36,245 nucleotides of DNA, taken from Prevotellaceae bacterium. Its GTDB lineage: Bacteria > Bacteroidota > Bacteroidia > Bacteroidales > UBA932. Both the position numbers and the translations under genes were made by a program. The stretch is taken from positions 1 through 36,245 of the forward strand of contig JAISGH010000047.1 in the NCBI GenBank assembly GCA_031263185.1, read 5' to 3'. Shown piece after piece: positions 27,918 through 36,245 of the stretch (the stretch's first letter is position 1; each line of letters opens with the position of its first letter). The notes under the pieces were generated by a model. The model was not told the origin of the DNA. It searched no databases and saw only the letters and a program-made list of their open reading frames with translations.

Positions 27918-28748
27918 TTAGTCTAACAATTTTATACGAATATTCCGAAACCAAATGTCGTTGCCGTGATCTTGCAGCCCGAAGAAGCCTTCGTGATCTT
28001 TTCCGCCGCAGCTGTTCAGCAGCTCAAACGCCAGCGGCCATGCCTTTTCGCTAAATTTGCTGGCCTGCAACATTTCCGTCCACTTGGGTGTCCACAAATG
28101 GTATTCCAGCACATTTTCGCCATTTTGCCCGTGTACCACCGTGCCCTGATAAACCATCACTTTTGCCGTATTCCACTCGTCAAAAGGATTTGCGTTTTGC
28201 GGTACCGCCGGAATCATGTCGTACAGCGAAGCGGCCTGCCGGTTGTTGTCCTTGCCTAACTTGGCGTCGGGATGATTTTCGTTGTCTAACAGCTGAAATT
28301 CGGGCGCCGAGATGTAAATAGGCTCTATTACCTCTTTTCCGTCTTTATCTTTCGTTGCCACTTCCTGCGCCAAGTAAAGGATTCCGGAGTTTCCACCCTT
28401 AGAAATTTTCCAATCCAGCAGCAGCTCAAAGTTTTTGAACTTGTGGTTGAAAATAAGGTCGCCTCCATCGGCTTCCTGCGCTTCGCCGCCGCCGGAGCCG
28501 TTGAATTTGATGCAGCCGTCTTCGATCACCCACTTGCCCGGCACGTGGTCTTTTCCGTAGCCGCGCCAGCCGTTGAAAGTTTGCCCGTCGAAGAGTACGA
28601 TGTAGCCATCGTTATCAACAGGAAATGTAGAGAGGTCAGCTGCCGGCTTGTCCAATACGGTGTAAACCGGCTTTGTTGTGCCGCCGCTGCAAGCAGCAAA
28701 CACGCCCGCAGCAATAAAGCAGCTCTGTAGCAAAATACTTTTTGTCAT
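27918..28748 (-). CDS. DUF1080 (3-keto-disaccharide hydrolase-like) lipoprotein
   Basis: 276 aa. Lipobox GVFAACSGG; GYIVLFDGQTFNGWRGYGK, FELLLDWKISKGGNSGILYLAQE, GPVGLQDHG-like FFGLQDHGNDIWFRNIRIK. Confidence 0.9.
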   Translation of the reverse strand: MTKSILLQSCFIAAGVFAACSGGTTKPVYTVLDKPAADLSTFPVDNDGYIVLFDGQTFNGWRGYGKDHVPGKWVIEDGCIKFNGSGGGEAQEADGGDLIFNHKFKNFELLLDWKISKGGNSGILYLAQEVATKDKDGKEVIEPIYISAPEFQLLDNENHPDAKLGKDNNRQAASLYDMIPAVPQNANPFDEWNTAKVMVYQGTVVHGQNGENVLEYHLWTPKWTEMLQASKFSEKAWPLAFELLNSCGGKDHEGFFGLQDHGNDIWFRNIRIKLLD

Positions 28749-28789
28749 GATTGTTTTTGAATTGTTAATTGTTAATTATTAATTGTTAA

Positions 28790-30277
28790 TTAATTCGGCA
28801 TGGCCGGTAATTGCCACCCGTTGCGATAAGTATGCTTAATCATTTCGTTAGCAAACGCCACTGCGTTCTGCGGCTCGGTCTCGGTCGGATTCCATGTTGG
28901 GTGCCCGTCCTTAATGCTGAACCCGTCGCTGATTTTCATTTTGATTGTTTCGCTGGGGCTAATGTTGGTGAACTTCATATTTATGCCATCCCAGTGCAGC
29001 TCCTTGTTTAAGGCTTGCAGGCGAACGGCCAGCACACCCATCACCACCATTTCGTTGAACGGGCCTGCTTCGCTAAACGGAGAAGCCGTTTCTACGCGGC
29101 CGGCGGCGTCTTCCTTGCAGGCGCGTACCCAGTCCATTTCGTGGCTCTCCTTTACTTCGCGCAGCACCTCCGGCGATTTGGGCGTACGACCCGACAGCAG
29201 CCACGGGTCTGCGCCGTAGCAGTTACAAATCAAGGTGTCTTTCGTGCCGTGGAAAATCACCAGCCCGCCGCCGTCTCCCATCAGCTGCTTGCCTTCGGGG
29301 AAGCCAGCCGGACGGTTGGGCATCATGCCGCCGTCGTACCAATGTACCACCACTTCGGGCATGGCCACCTTCGGCAGGTTTTCGCGGGCGGGGAACGTCA
29401 GCTTGACGTGCTGCGCCTGCGGTGCGCAATCTTTCAGCAGCTGGGTGGAAGAAGCTTCGACTTTGGTTGGGTAGCCTAACTTCAGCGCCTTGAATACCGG
29501 ATGCAGAATGTGGCAAGCCATGTCGCCCAGCGCGCCGGTGCCGTAAGGCCACCATCCGCGCCAATTCCACGGGTGATAAATGGCGTTGTAGGGGCGCACT
29601 TCGGCCGGGCCGGAGAACAAATCCCAATTTAAGGTAGAAGGAATTTTGTCTGCTTTGGCAGGCGTTTCCAATCCTTGCGGCCAAATGGGGCGGTCGGTTG
29701 CAGCTTCAACCTTCACGATTTCGCCGATTTCGCCGCTCCAAATCCATGCGCAGGTTTGGCGTACACCCGCGCCCGAAGCGCCCTGGTTACCCATCTGGGT
29801 GGCCACCTTGTGCTTGGCGGCCAGCTTGGTCAGCAGCCGAGATTCGTACACTGTGTGCGTCAGCGGCTTTTCCACGTACACATGCTTACCCAGCGCCATT
29901 GCTGTGGCAGCAATAATAGCGTGGGTGTGGTCGGCTGTAGCCACTACTACAGCGTCGGCTTCCTTGCCGAGTTCGTCGAACATTTTGCGGTAGTCGTAGT
30001 ACTTTTTCGCATTCGGGTAGCGCTTGAACGTGCCGTCGGCATACTTCCAGTCCACATCGCAAAGCCCGATGATATTTTGGCTGTTGATAGCTTTCAACAC
30101 GCCGGAACCGCGTCCGCCGATACCAACTCCCAAAATATTCAGCTTATCGCTGGGCGCAACGTGCCCTGCGGTTTTACCCAATACCGTATTGGGCACAATA
30201 GTAGGCGCCATGGCTAATCCGATAGCAGCTACAGCGCCTGTTTGAAGGAATTCCCTCCTTGAAATGTTTGGTGTCAT
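28790..30277 (-). CDS. Gfo/Idh/MocA family oxidoreductase with Tat signal
   Basis: 495 aa. NISRREFLQTGAVAAIGLA twin-arginine signal, LGVGIGGRGSGVLKAI, YVEKPLTHTVYE, GWWPYGTGALGDMACHILHP. Confidence 0.92.
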   Translation of the reverse strand: MTPNISRREFLQTGAVAAIGLAMAPTIVPNTVLGKTAGHVAPSDKLNILGVGIGGRGSGVLKAINSQNIIGLCDVDWKYADGTFKRYPNAKKYYDYRKMFDELGKEADAVVVATADHTHAIIAATAMALGKHVYVEKPLTHTVYESRLLTKLAAKHKVATQMGNQGASGAGVRQTCAWIWSGEIGEIVKVEAATDRPIWPQGLETPAKADKIPSTLNWDLFSGPAEVRPYNAIYHPWNWRGWWPYGTGALGDMACHILHPVFKALKLGYPTKVEASSTQLLKDCAPQAQHVKLTFPARENLPKVAMPEVVVHWYDGGMMPNRPAGFPEGKQLMGDGGGLVIFHGTKDTLICNCYGADPWLLSGRTPKSPEVLREVKESHEMDWVRACKEDAAGRVETASPFSEAGPFNEMVVMGVLAVRLQALNKELHWDGINMKFTNISPSETIKMKISDGFSIKDGHPTWNPTETEPQNAVAFANEMIKHTYRNGWQLPAMPN

Positions 30278-30448
30278 TTATAAATGTATTTTTTTGGTTA
30301 GCAATAAAAAACAATTAAGCAACAAATATATAAATTAAATGGCAAATTAGAAAATTTGCAGGGAAAAAAAGATATACTTTTTTGGTAGAAATCACGAAAT
30401 AAAGCATTACTTTTACAGCCTGATTTTAACCGAAATAAAGCAGCTTTT

Positions 30449-30841
30449 ATGGAACTTACGCTCAAGGAAGGATTGCAATACATTGCAGACAAGATTGTTA
30501 CCGAAGAAGATACGGCTTCAAGGTATGGCTCCGGGCTGGTAGCGGTATTTGCCACGCCGGCCATGGTTGGCCTCATGGAAAATGCCGCCATGAACGCCGT
30601 GCTGCCGCACCTGCCTCAAGGCTACGGCACGGTGGGTACCTCCATTTGCGTTGCGCACAGCAAGGCTACGCCTGTTGGCATGAGGGTTTGGGGCGTTGCA
30701 ACGCTGGTAAAGGTTGATGGCAAGCGGTTGCAGTTTGAAGTTGCGGCCAAAGACGAGCAGGGCGAGATAGGGCGCGGCACACATGAGCGCTGCGTAGTTG
30801 ATGTGGAAAAATTTGCGGGTAGAGTTTATAGAAAAATTTAG
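30449..30841 (+). CDS. Hotdog-fold thioesterase (FlK-like)
   Basis: 130 aa. VFATPAMVGLMENAAMNAVLPHLPQGYGTVGTSICVAHSKATPVGMRVWGVATL, HERCVVDVEKF. Confidence 0.85.
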   Translation: MELTLKEGLQYIADKIVTEEDTASRYGSGLVAVFATPAMVGLMENAAMNAVLPHLPQGYGTVGTSICVAHSKATPVGMRVWGVATLVKVDGKRLQFEVAAKDEQGEIGRGTHERCVVDVEKFAGRVYRKI

Positions 30842-30843
30842 CA

Positions 30844-31053
30844 ATGACAAATAAACAAGATATAACAGTAGAGACCTCACCCCCGGCCCCTCTCCAAAGG
30901 AGAGGGGTGGCTGACGCCGAATATCGTGTCTCTGCTCCCCTCTCCTTTGGAGAGGGGCTGGGGGGTGAGGTCTCTACGACGAGCAGGTGTTACTTCCGCT
31001 ACGTCCCGCAGAGGCGACATTTTATTAACTGTTATATCTTGTTTATTTTTCAT
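30844..31053. repeat. Nested long inverted repeat
   Basis: Outer arms ATGACAAATAAACAAGATATAACAGT (30844-30869) / ACTGTTATATCTTGTTTATTTTTCAT (31028-31053), 25/26. Inner arms AGAGACCTCACCCCCGGCCCCTCTCCAAAGGAGAGGGG (30870-30907) / reverse complement (30937-30975) with one indel and one mismatch. Confidence 0.9.
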
Positions 31054-31070
31054 GCCTTAGGAGTTTAGAG

Positions 31071-32414
31071 ATGATGAAGAAGTTGATGGAGTGGTACCGG
31101 CAAAGCGTTCAGTTCGTAACCTACGACATTTGGCACATGAACAAAACGCGCGTCAACGCTCGCGATGTTCTGCTTATCAAGCTGCTCAAGGTCATATTCA
31201 TTTCCGTACAGGGCTTTTTTGTTGATAAAATATCGCTACGCGCCTCTGCCCTTACGTTCTATACGCTCATTGCCATTGTTCCGGTGCTGGCCATGCTACT
31301 TGGCATTGCCAAAGGGTTTGGGCTGGACGAGTACATGGTAAACCTGCTGCACACGCGCTTTTCCGAACAAAAAGAGCTGCTGACCCTTCTGCTCAACTTT
31401 TCCGAATCTATGCTTCTCACCCGTGCGGGGAGCAGCATAGTTGCGGGCGTCAGCGTGCTGTTCCTGCTGTGGGCAATACTGAACTTGCTCAACAACATTG
31501 AGGTTTCGTTCAACTACATTTGGCAGGTCAAGCGCGCCCGTCCGTGGTCGCGCAAGGTTGCCGACTACCTTTCGATTATGCTCATTGCGCCCATATTTCT
31601 CATCGTATCGAGCTCCATTACGGTGGTGATGCACGCGCACGTTATTTCGTTTGCGGCAGAGGTTGGCATTTACCCCTACGTTGCGCCGATAGTCAAGCTG
31701 GGATTTAAATCGCTGAGCTACGTGCTGCTGTGGTTAGTGTTCACCTTTGTATACGTGGCCATGCCCTACGCTAAGGTCAAAGTAGCGCCGGCGCTCATAG
31801 CCGGCATCATTTCGGGGACGCTGTTTCACCTTGTTCAAAACTTTTACATCTACTCGCAGGTCATGGTATCGAAGTACAGCGCCATATACGGCAGCTTTGC
31901 CGCCGTACCGCTGTTTTTGCTGTGGGCGCAAACCAGCTGGTTTATCCTGCTGCTTGGGGCGGAGCTGTCGTTTGCCGCGCAAAACGTGCAGCACTACGAG
32001 TACGGCGTCAGCACGCAGAACCTGAGCATACGCGAGCGCAAGCTACTGTCGCTGCTCATTGCGCAGGTCGTTGTCAAAAATTTTGCCCTCGGCAGCAAGC
32101 CAATGGGGTCGTCGGAAATTGCGGCAACGCTCAACATCTCCATGCGCATAACGCGCGATATTCTGTTTAACCTCGTGCAGTGCGGCATTGTGAGCGAAGT
32201 CGTAACCAACGACCCCAAGGTAAACACCTACCAGCCGGCTATGGATATACACGCCATCACCGTAGGCTACGTGCTCGACAGCGTCGAAGCGCGAGGCGAG
32301 CAGTACGCCGACGGCGAAGATACCGTTGAACGGCAACACTTTTCGCGCCTGCTTTCGCAAATTTCGCTCCACGCAAGCGCGCACGAGGGGAGGGTGAAAA
32401 TTATGGAGGTATAG
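31071..32414 (+). CDS. YihY/virulence factor BrkB family membrane protein
   Basis: 447 aa. LRASALTFYTLIAIVPVLAMLLGIAKGFG, WAILNLLNNIEVSFNYIWQVKRARPWSRKVADYLSIMLIAPIF, FLLWAQTSWFILLLGAELSFAAQN. Confidence 0.9.
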   Translation: MMKKLMEWYRQSVQFVTYDIWHMNKTRVNARDVLLIKLLKVIFISVQGFFVDKISLRASALTFYTLIAIVPVLAMLLGIAKGFGLDEYMVNLLHTRFSEQKELLTLLLNFSESMLLTRAGSSIVAGVSVLFLLWAILNLLNNIEVSFNYIWQVKRARPWSRKVADYLSIMLIAPIFLIVSSSITVVMHAHVISFAAEVGIYPYVAPIVKLGFKSLSYVLLWLVFTFVYVAMPYAKVKVAPALIAGIISGTLFHLVQNFYIYSQVMVSKYSAIYGSFAAVPLFLLWAQTSWFILLLGAELSFAAQNVQHYEYGVSTQNLSIRERKLLSLLIAQVVVKNFALGSKPMGSSEIAATLNISMRITRDILFNLVQCGIVSEVVTNDPKVNTYQPAMDIHAITVGYVLDSVEARGEQYADGEDTVERQHFSRLLSQISLHASAHEGRVKIMEV

Positions 32415-32483
32415 AGGCTTTTGCCGTACCGCAAAAGGCAAAAACGCAAAAGGCGCAACCGAATAACGCAATTTTTTTCATGG

Positions 32484-33398
32484 CTAAAACGCATAACCCA
32501 GAGAAATTCCTCCCGTAAGCCCGAAGGAGCTGATTGTGTACATGGGCGTGAGCCCGATGCGAAGCAGAAAGCCTTCTGCCGGCTGATAGCGGTAGCCAAT
32601 GGTTGCCGTGCCAACAGTCCACCAAACGGCGCCTGATGTTGGGAGGCTTCCCTGCGCTGTTGCGCCTATTCCCAGCTCCAGGTGGCTGCGCCCGCTGCCT
32701 GTCAGGTAGTAAAGGCTAACAGGTACCATAGCCGCCGTAACGCCAAAAATACCAATGTAACCCATCCCCACAGAAGCGCCCAGCCCGCTCTTGCCTACAA
32801 CAAAATGGCAATCGTAGTTCACTGAGTATAGTAGCGGTGTTCGTCCAAAAAGCTCAAAATATACTGCTTGCTGAAATCGGGGACGGGTTTCCTCTTTTTC
32901 CCGATTTTTTATGGCCTGTAGCTTAGCCGAAAGCTTGGACTTGACGCTTGCCGGGCTAACAGGAACAAAAATCCCTGCCTGAAACATTGGCAGCACTTCC
33001 CCTCTTTTTTGCTCTCCGCTTTCGGACAGGAATGTTCCCAGCCCAGCCCCCGCCTGAAACCATTTTTTGTAGCGGTAAACGTACATTACGCCAAGAATAT
33101 CAAAATTCTCTTTACCGCCAATTTGATGCCAGTACTGTAGCGAAACGAAAGGCGAGTTGATGCGCGGCTTCAGGTGGTAGCTGACGCCTGCGCCAAAGCT
33201 CAGCAAGCCTGCACCCGCCTGCACACTCCAGCGGTTTTTGGCAAACAGGTACTCCACATCGGCGCCAAGCGAAGCGCCGCCGCCCATAAAAAAACCGGCG
33301 TTCACCGCCATGCTGGGCGATTTGGCGCTGTCCTGCTGCCCCAGCGCAACGGCGGGCAGCCAAAGCAAAAATAAAAGGATACAAAAAAATGGTTTCAT
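32484..33398 (-). CDS. Outer-membrane beta-barrel protein (paralogue 1)
   Basis: 304 aa. Signal peptide; shares the MGGGxxxGADVEYLFAKNRWxxQxGAGLxSFGAGxxYHLKPRINS unit with the neighbouring ORF. Confidence 0.75.
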   Translation of the reverse strand: MKPFFCILLFLLWLPAVALGQQDSAKSPSMAVNAGFFMGGGASLGADVEYLFAKNRWSVQAGAGLLSFGAGVSYHLKPRINSPFVSLQYWHQIGGKENFDILGVMYVYRYKKWFQAGAGLGTFLSESGEQKRGEVLPMFQAGIFVPVSPASVKSKLSAKLQAIKNREKEETRPRFQQAVYFELFGRTPLLYSVNYDCHFVVGKSGLGASVGMGYIGIFGVTAAMVPVSLYYLTGSGRSHLELGIGATAQGSLPTSGAVWWTVGTATIGYRYQPAEGFLLRIGLTPMYTISSFGLTGGISLGYAF

Positions 33399-33439
33399 CG
33401 GATGTCAACAGATTTCAGATTTCAAAATTCAAAAATACG

Positions 33440-34318
33440 CTACCACGGGAAGTACGCGCCAATGTTGAACAGCCAGTAGTACTTGTACTTTTCCGAAGCG
33501 TAAACATCCGCGCCGTGGTAAAGCGCGTAGCTAAGGCCCAGCCCAGCCTGAAAATATTTCGGAGCCCTATAGACAAGCAGGGGGCCAGCCATAATAGTAG
33601 CGCCGCCGGGTTGCCAAAGTTGCCAATGCCAATACTGCACCGACGCAAACGAAGAGTTGATGCTCGGCTTGAGATGGCAGTTAACGCCTGCGCTAACCCC
33701 TTTTAACCCCGCGCCCGCCTGCGCTCCCCAGCGGCTGCCGGAAACAAGGTATTCAACGTCGGCACCCAAAGACCCACCTCCCATACCAACGCCAACGCTA
33801 ACCGCCTTGTTCTTTTGCGAACTTGCCGATGCCTCTTCTGAGGGTGGACTTGTGAATCGCTTAGAGGAAAACGGAAGGTAGCTGCCAACGTTGAACAGTG
33901 GTACCGGCATTCCGCCCAATCCTGTAAAGTAGCCTTGGGGGAGGGCAATACCGCAGCCTACCCCTGCCTGAAAAGACTTTGTACGAAAAACAAACATGGG
34001 CGCAATAAACGACATTTGTACAAAGGGAGCAAGCCACATTTCCCAGTACTGCACAGAGATGAACGAAGAGTTAATGCGCGGCTTCAGGTGGTAGTTGATA
34101 CCTGCGCCAAAGCTGATAAGCCCCGCGCCCACCTGCACGCCCCAGCGGTTTTTGGCAAACAGGTACTCCACATCGGCGCCGTACATAGCGCCACCACCCA
34201 TAAGAAACCCCCTGTTTACCGCCATGTTGGGCAACCTTTGCGGTTGTAGCGTACTATCTACCTCTCCGTATAAGGAAACAGATAACAATATGAATATCGA
34301 AAATATCAGCCATTTCAT
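33440..34318 (-). CDS. Outer-membrane beta-barrel-like protein with two internal repeat units (paralogue 2)
   Basis: 292 aa. Residues about 33-151 and 172-292 repeat each other (GADVEYL...RWG.Q.GAGL...HLKP.INSSF.SVQYW...FQAG.G..). Confidence 0.75.
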   Translation of the reverse strand: MKWLIFSIFILLSVSLYGEVDSTLQPQRLPNMAVNRGFLMGGGAMYGADVEYLFAKNRWGVQVGAGLISFGAGINYHLKPRINSSFISVQYWEMWLAPFVQMSFIAPMFVFRTKSFQAGVGCGIALPQGYFTGLGGMPVPLFNVGSYLPFSSKRFTSPPSEEASASSQKNKAVSVGVGMGGGSLGADVEYLVSGSRWGAQAGAGLKGVSAGVNCHLKPSINSSFASVQYWHWQLWQPGGATIMAGPLLVYRAPKYFQAGLGLSYALYHGADVYASEKYKYYWLFNIGAYFPW

Positions 34319-34326
34319 AATTTAGA

Positions 34327-35409
34327 TTAATTGAAGTTTAGATATACTGTTTTTACAATTTCGCCACTTTCGACATCTATAAACAGGACATTTGTTTCTA
34401 CCTGTATTACAAAAAATCGTCCGATATGGAGCTGATAAGCGCCATTTGTATATCCTTCCGGTATGGCTAAAGGTTTTATGTCTTCTAAGGCAAGGGATGT
34501 AGAGTTTAGCTTCATCCAGTAGCAAATATAGTTTCCTTCCTCATTGTGCTTACCTAAAAAGCCATACACAAAACCATTTATTTCTTTAGGCGAAAATATG
34601 TGATTTACATTTAAGGAAACAACTTCAGGGTATTGGCTTATTTTTACAAATTTTGCATGACGATTATTTACGTTGACAGCACAAGCGTCTTTGCTCACAA
34701 CATTGAATACGTATAGCGTGGTATCATGCCTCCAGATGCTCAGCGCTGCTTCTGTAAAGAAATCATCCTTTACAGAAAATTCTGTTGTATCTCCGTTGCT
34801 AACATCCAATTGGACAATATAGCTATGCGCCCTATCTCGAAAGGGAGGTGGAACATCCACCCCAAAGTAAGCATAATTCTCATATTCTGCTATTTTCCAT
34901 GCATCTATCATATCTTCCAGCAAGAACTCCTTTTTAAGCGAAAAAGTTTTCGTATCGTACAGCTGAAATTTGTGTTTATTCCCTTCTTCTATGGCGCTAC
35001 TGCCTACCATAAGCACATCGTTTAGCACTTTTGGCGCCATTGGCGACAGGCAGATGGGATATTTATTAGTAATGTTATAGCCATTATCGGTAACATATAG
35101 CGTATTGCCCCAAGCGTTATCGCTCGCTCTGCGGTGGTGCGTAAAGGCAATTCCGCCCTGCGGCAGCTTGGCAACGCCGCCTATGGACATATTTTTCATG
35201 CGCACCCATGCCTCCACCGTAAACGTTGTGGTGTCAATGCCCACAATGTCGGAACCGGTAGCGCATAAAAGAAATACTAAGTTTTCAGGATTGGCGGATT
35301 TCATAATCTGGTAATCATAACCTTTTTCCGGAAAGATTTTATCGCAACCGCTACACGCAAGCAGGCAGCATAGCGCTGGGGTAATAATAATGGTAATAAT
35401 GTATCTCAT
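34327..35409 (-). CDS. Lipoprotein, predicted beta-propeller-like, unknown function
   Basis: From MRYIITIIITPALCCLLACSGC (lipobox); WD/YVTN-like spaced strands. ORF track start at 35448 is upstream of the likely signal peptide. Confidence 0.65.
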   Translation of the reverse strand: MRYIITIIITPALCCLLACSGCDKIFPEKGYDYQIMKSANPENLVFLLCATGSDIVGIDTTTFTVEAWVRMKNMSIGGVAKLPQGGIAFTHHRRASDNAWGNTLYVTDNGYNITNKYPICLSPMAPKVLNDVLMVGSSAIEEGNKHKFQLYDTKTFSLKKEFLLEDMIDAWKIAEYENYAYFGVDVPPPFRDRAHSYIVQLDVSNGDTTEFSVKDDFFTEAALSIWRHDTTLYVFNVVSKDACAVNVNNRHAKFVKISQYPEVVSLNVNHIFSPKEINGFVYGFLGKHNEEGNYICYWMKLNSTSLALEDIKPLAIPEGYTNGAYQLHIGRFFVIQVETNVLFIDVESGEIVKTVYLNFN

Positions 35410-35417
35410 TGCTGTAA

Positions 35418-35555
35418 TTATAAGGCATCTTCCTTTATTTGTGCCCATTCCGAATCTTCAATTTCGGCAATTACAGGTTCCGGTGTAATTTCTTCCTTCA
35501 TACAGGAAGAAATTACGGCTATCGCAAGTAGCGAAATATACTTTATACGCTTCAT
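35418..35555 (-). CDS. Small lipoprotein (45 aa), not in ORF track
   Basis: MKRIKYISLLAIAVISSCMKEEITPEPVIAEIEDSEWAQIKEDAL*. Signal peptide with lipobox ISSC; ends 8 nt before the next lipoprotein start. Confidence 0.65.
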   Translation of the reverse strand: MKRIKYISLLAIAVISSCMKEEITPEPVIAEIEDSEWAQIKEDAL

Positions 35556-35665
35556 AACTTCTAAATTTTTTAATTTAAATTCAATTTCAAATAGTTAAAA
35601 ATAAACAGGTTACAATGTGCCTGCCTTGTCGCTTTACGTAACGGGAAGGTGTCCGTTGTATGCGT

Positions 35666-35702
35666 TAGGGCTGGCGCTACGGCAGGAGTAGCGCCAGCCC
35701 TA
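35666..35702. repeat. Perfect 15-bp stem-loop
   Basis: TAGGGCTGGCGCTAC - GGCAGGA - GTAGCGCCAGCCCTA. Confidence 0.8.
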
Positions 35703-35968
35703 CTAAAATGAACTTATTTTTGCCCAAGCGCCAAATGGAGGGTGCACAGAAAGCGGGTAAAGCCATGAGAGAGGCAACCGTGCGTACGCTATATTCACGC
35801 ACACATGCTACATACAAGCCCCGGCCTGAATGTAGCGTAGAGAAGAAAGCAATATGTGCAACCGTTTTTGGCATAAAAAATTAAGCTTATTCGCCGTTTT
35901 AAATAGGTCATCAACAAAAATACACATAGGTTACTATAAAGATAACATTTTTCTCAATAGGGAAAGAT

Positions 35969-36103
35969 GGCTAAATTTTTTTTTTGAGGTGCTATGAAAA
36001 TTTCATTCTGAGTCTTTCCCTCCTCTCTCCCACTGTCATTCTTGCGAAAGTTTGAAACCTCATTTTCACCTAATTTCTTCTAACAAAACAACCTCAGTAG
36101 CAA
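35969..36103 (-). repeat. Composite dispersed repeat A - spacer - B (second copy, reverse orientation)
   Basis: GGCTAAATTTTTTTTTTGAGGTGCTATGAAAA (35969-36000) ... GAAACCTCATTTTCACCTAATTTCTTCTAACAAAACAACCTCAGTAGCAA (36054-36103). Confidence 0.7.
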
Positions 36104-36245
36104 TGAATTAATACGTATATCAACAACCTTTCATATAACTTAGACGCAAATTCTTCTTTTACAGGAGTTTCACTTTTTATGTTTAACATTTTTAAAGGTT
36201 TGCTATAGCAACCCCTTCCAACCCTTGATTTAAGCCACTTGGGCA

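Noticed and set aside
30844-31068. 74-aa ORF across the nested palindrome
   Set aside because: The ORF is a by-product of the inverted repeat; translation is low complexity and palindromic.
36094-36243. Minus-strand open frame from the right edge (PKWLKSRVGRGCYSKPLKMLNIKSETPVKEEFASKLYERLLIYVLIHCY*)
   Set aside because: Too short and cut by the window edge; could be a gene 3' end but not enough to call.
1-36245. CRISPR array, tRNA or rRNA genes
   Set aside because: Looked for regularly spaced direct repeats and for tRNA/rRNA-like conserved stretches; none recognised by eye. A tRNAscan-SE/Infernal run would be decisive.

Overview
The window looks like a chromosomal segment from a Bacteroidetes (Bacteroidales-like) genome. 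The evidence is gene content, TAnnTTTG-type promoters, and short overlapping small-gene modules. Recognisable core genes are rhamnulokinase (rhaB), glycine dehydrogenase (gcvP), a fused aspartokinase/homoserine dehydrogenase (thrA), a YggS-type PLP protein and alanyl-tRNA synthetase (alaS). Other recognisable parts are a LysM plus periplasmic-binding-like protein, a MacB-like permease / adaptor / TolC-like efflux set, a four-gene Gfo/Idh/MocA - DUF1080 - TIM-barrel operon resembling 3-keto-glycoside pathways, a YihY/BrkB protein, and several outer-membrane or lipoprotein genes. Accessory content is rich: a HEPN protein with an Rx4H motif and an unfamiliar overlapping partner, a Fic protein, a Phd/RelE-like toxin-antitoxin pair, and a second tiny two-gene module with a good promoter. 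There is also an IS4-family element with 18-bp terminal inverted repeats (TIRs) and an Rpn/PD-(D/E)XK gene. Several dispersed or palindromic intergenic repeats are not explained by the genes. The strongest leads are: (1) two dispersed repeat families (A and B) that occur together as a composite at 7428-7553 and 35969-36103, while B repeats in inverted orientation bracket the rpn gene; (2) the HEPN plus unknown-partner operon at the left edge; (3) a nested palindrome of about 210 bp at 30844-31053; (4) a candidate sRNA downstream of alaS. All calls come from reading the sequence; no database search was run.
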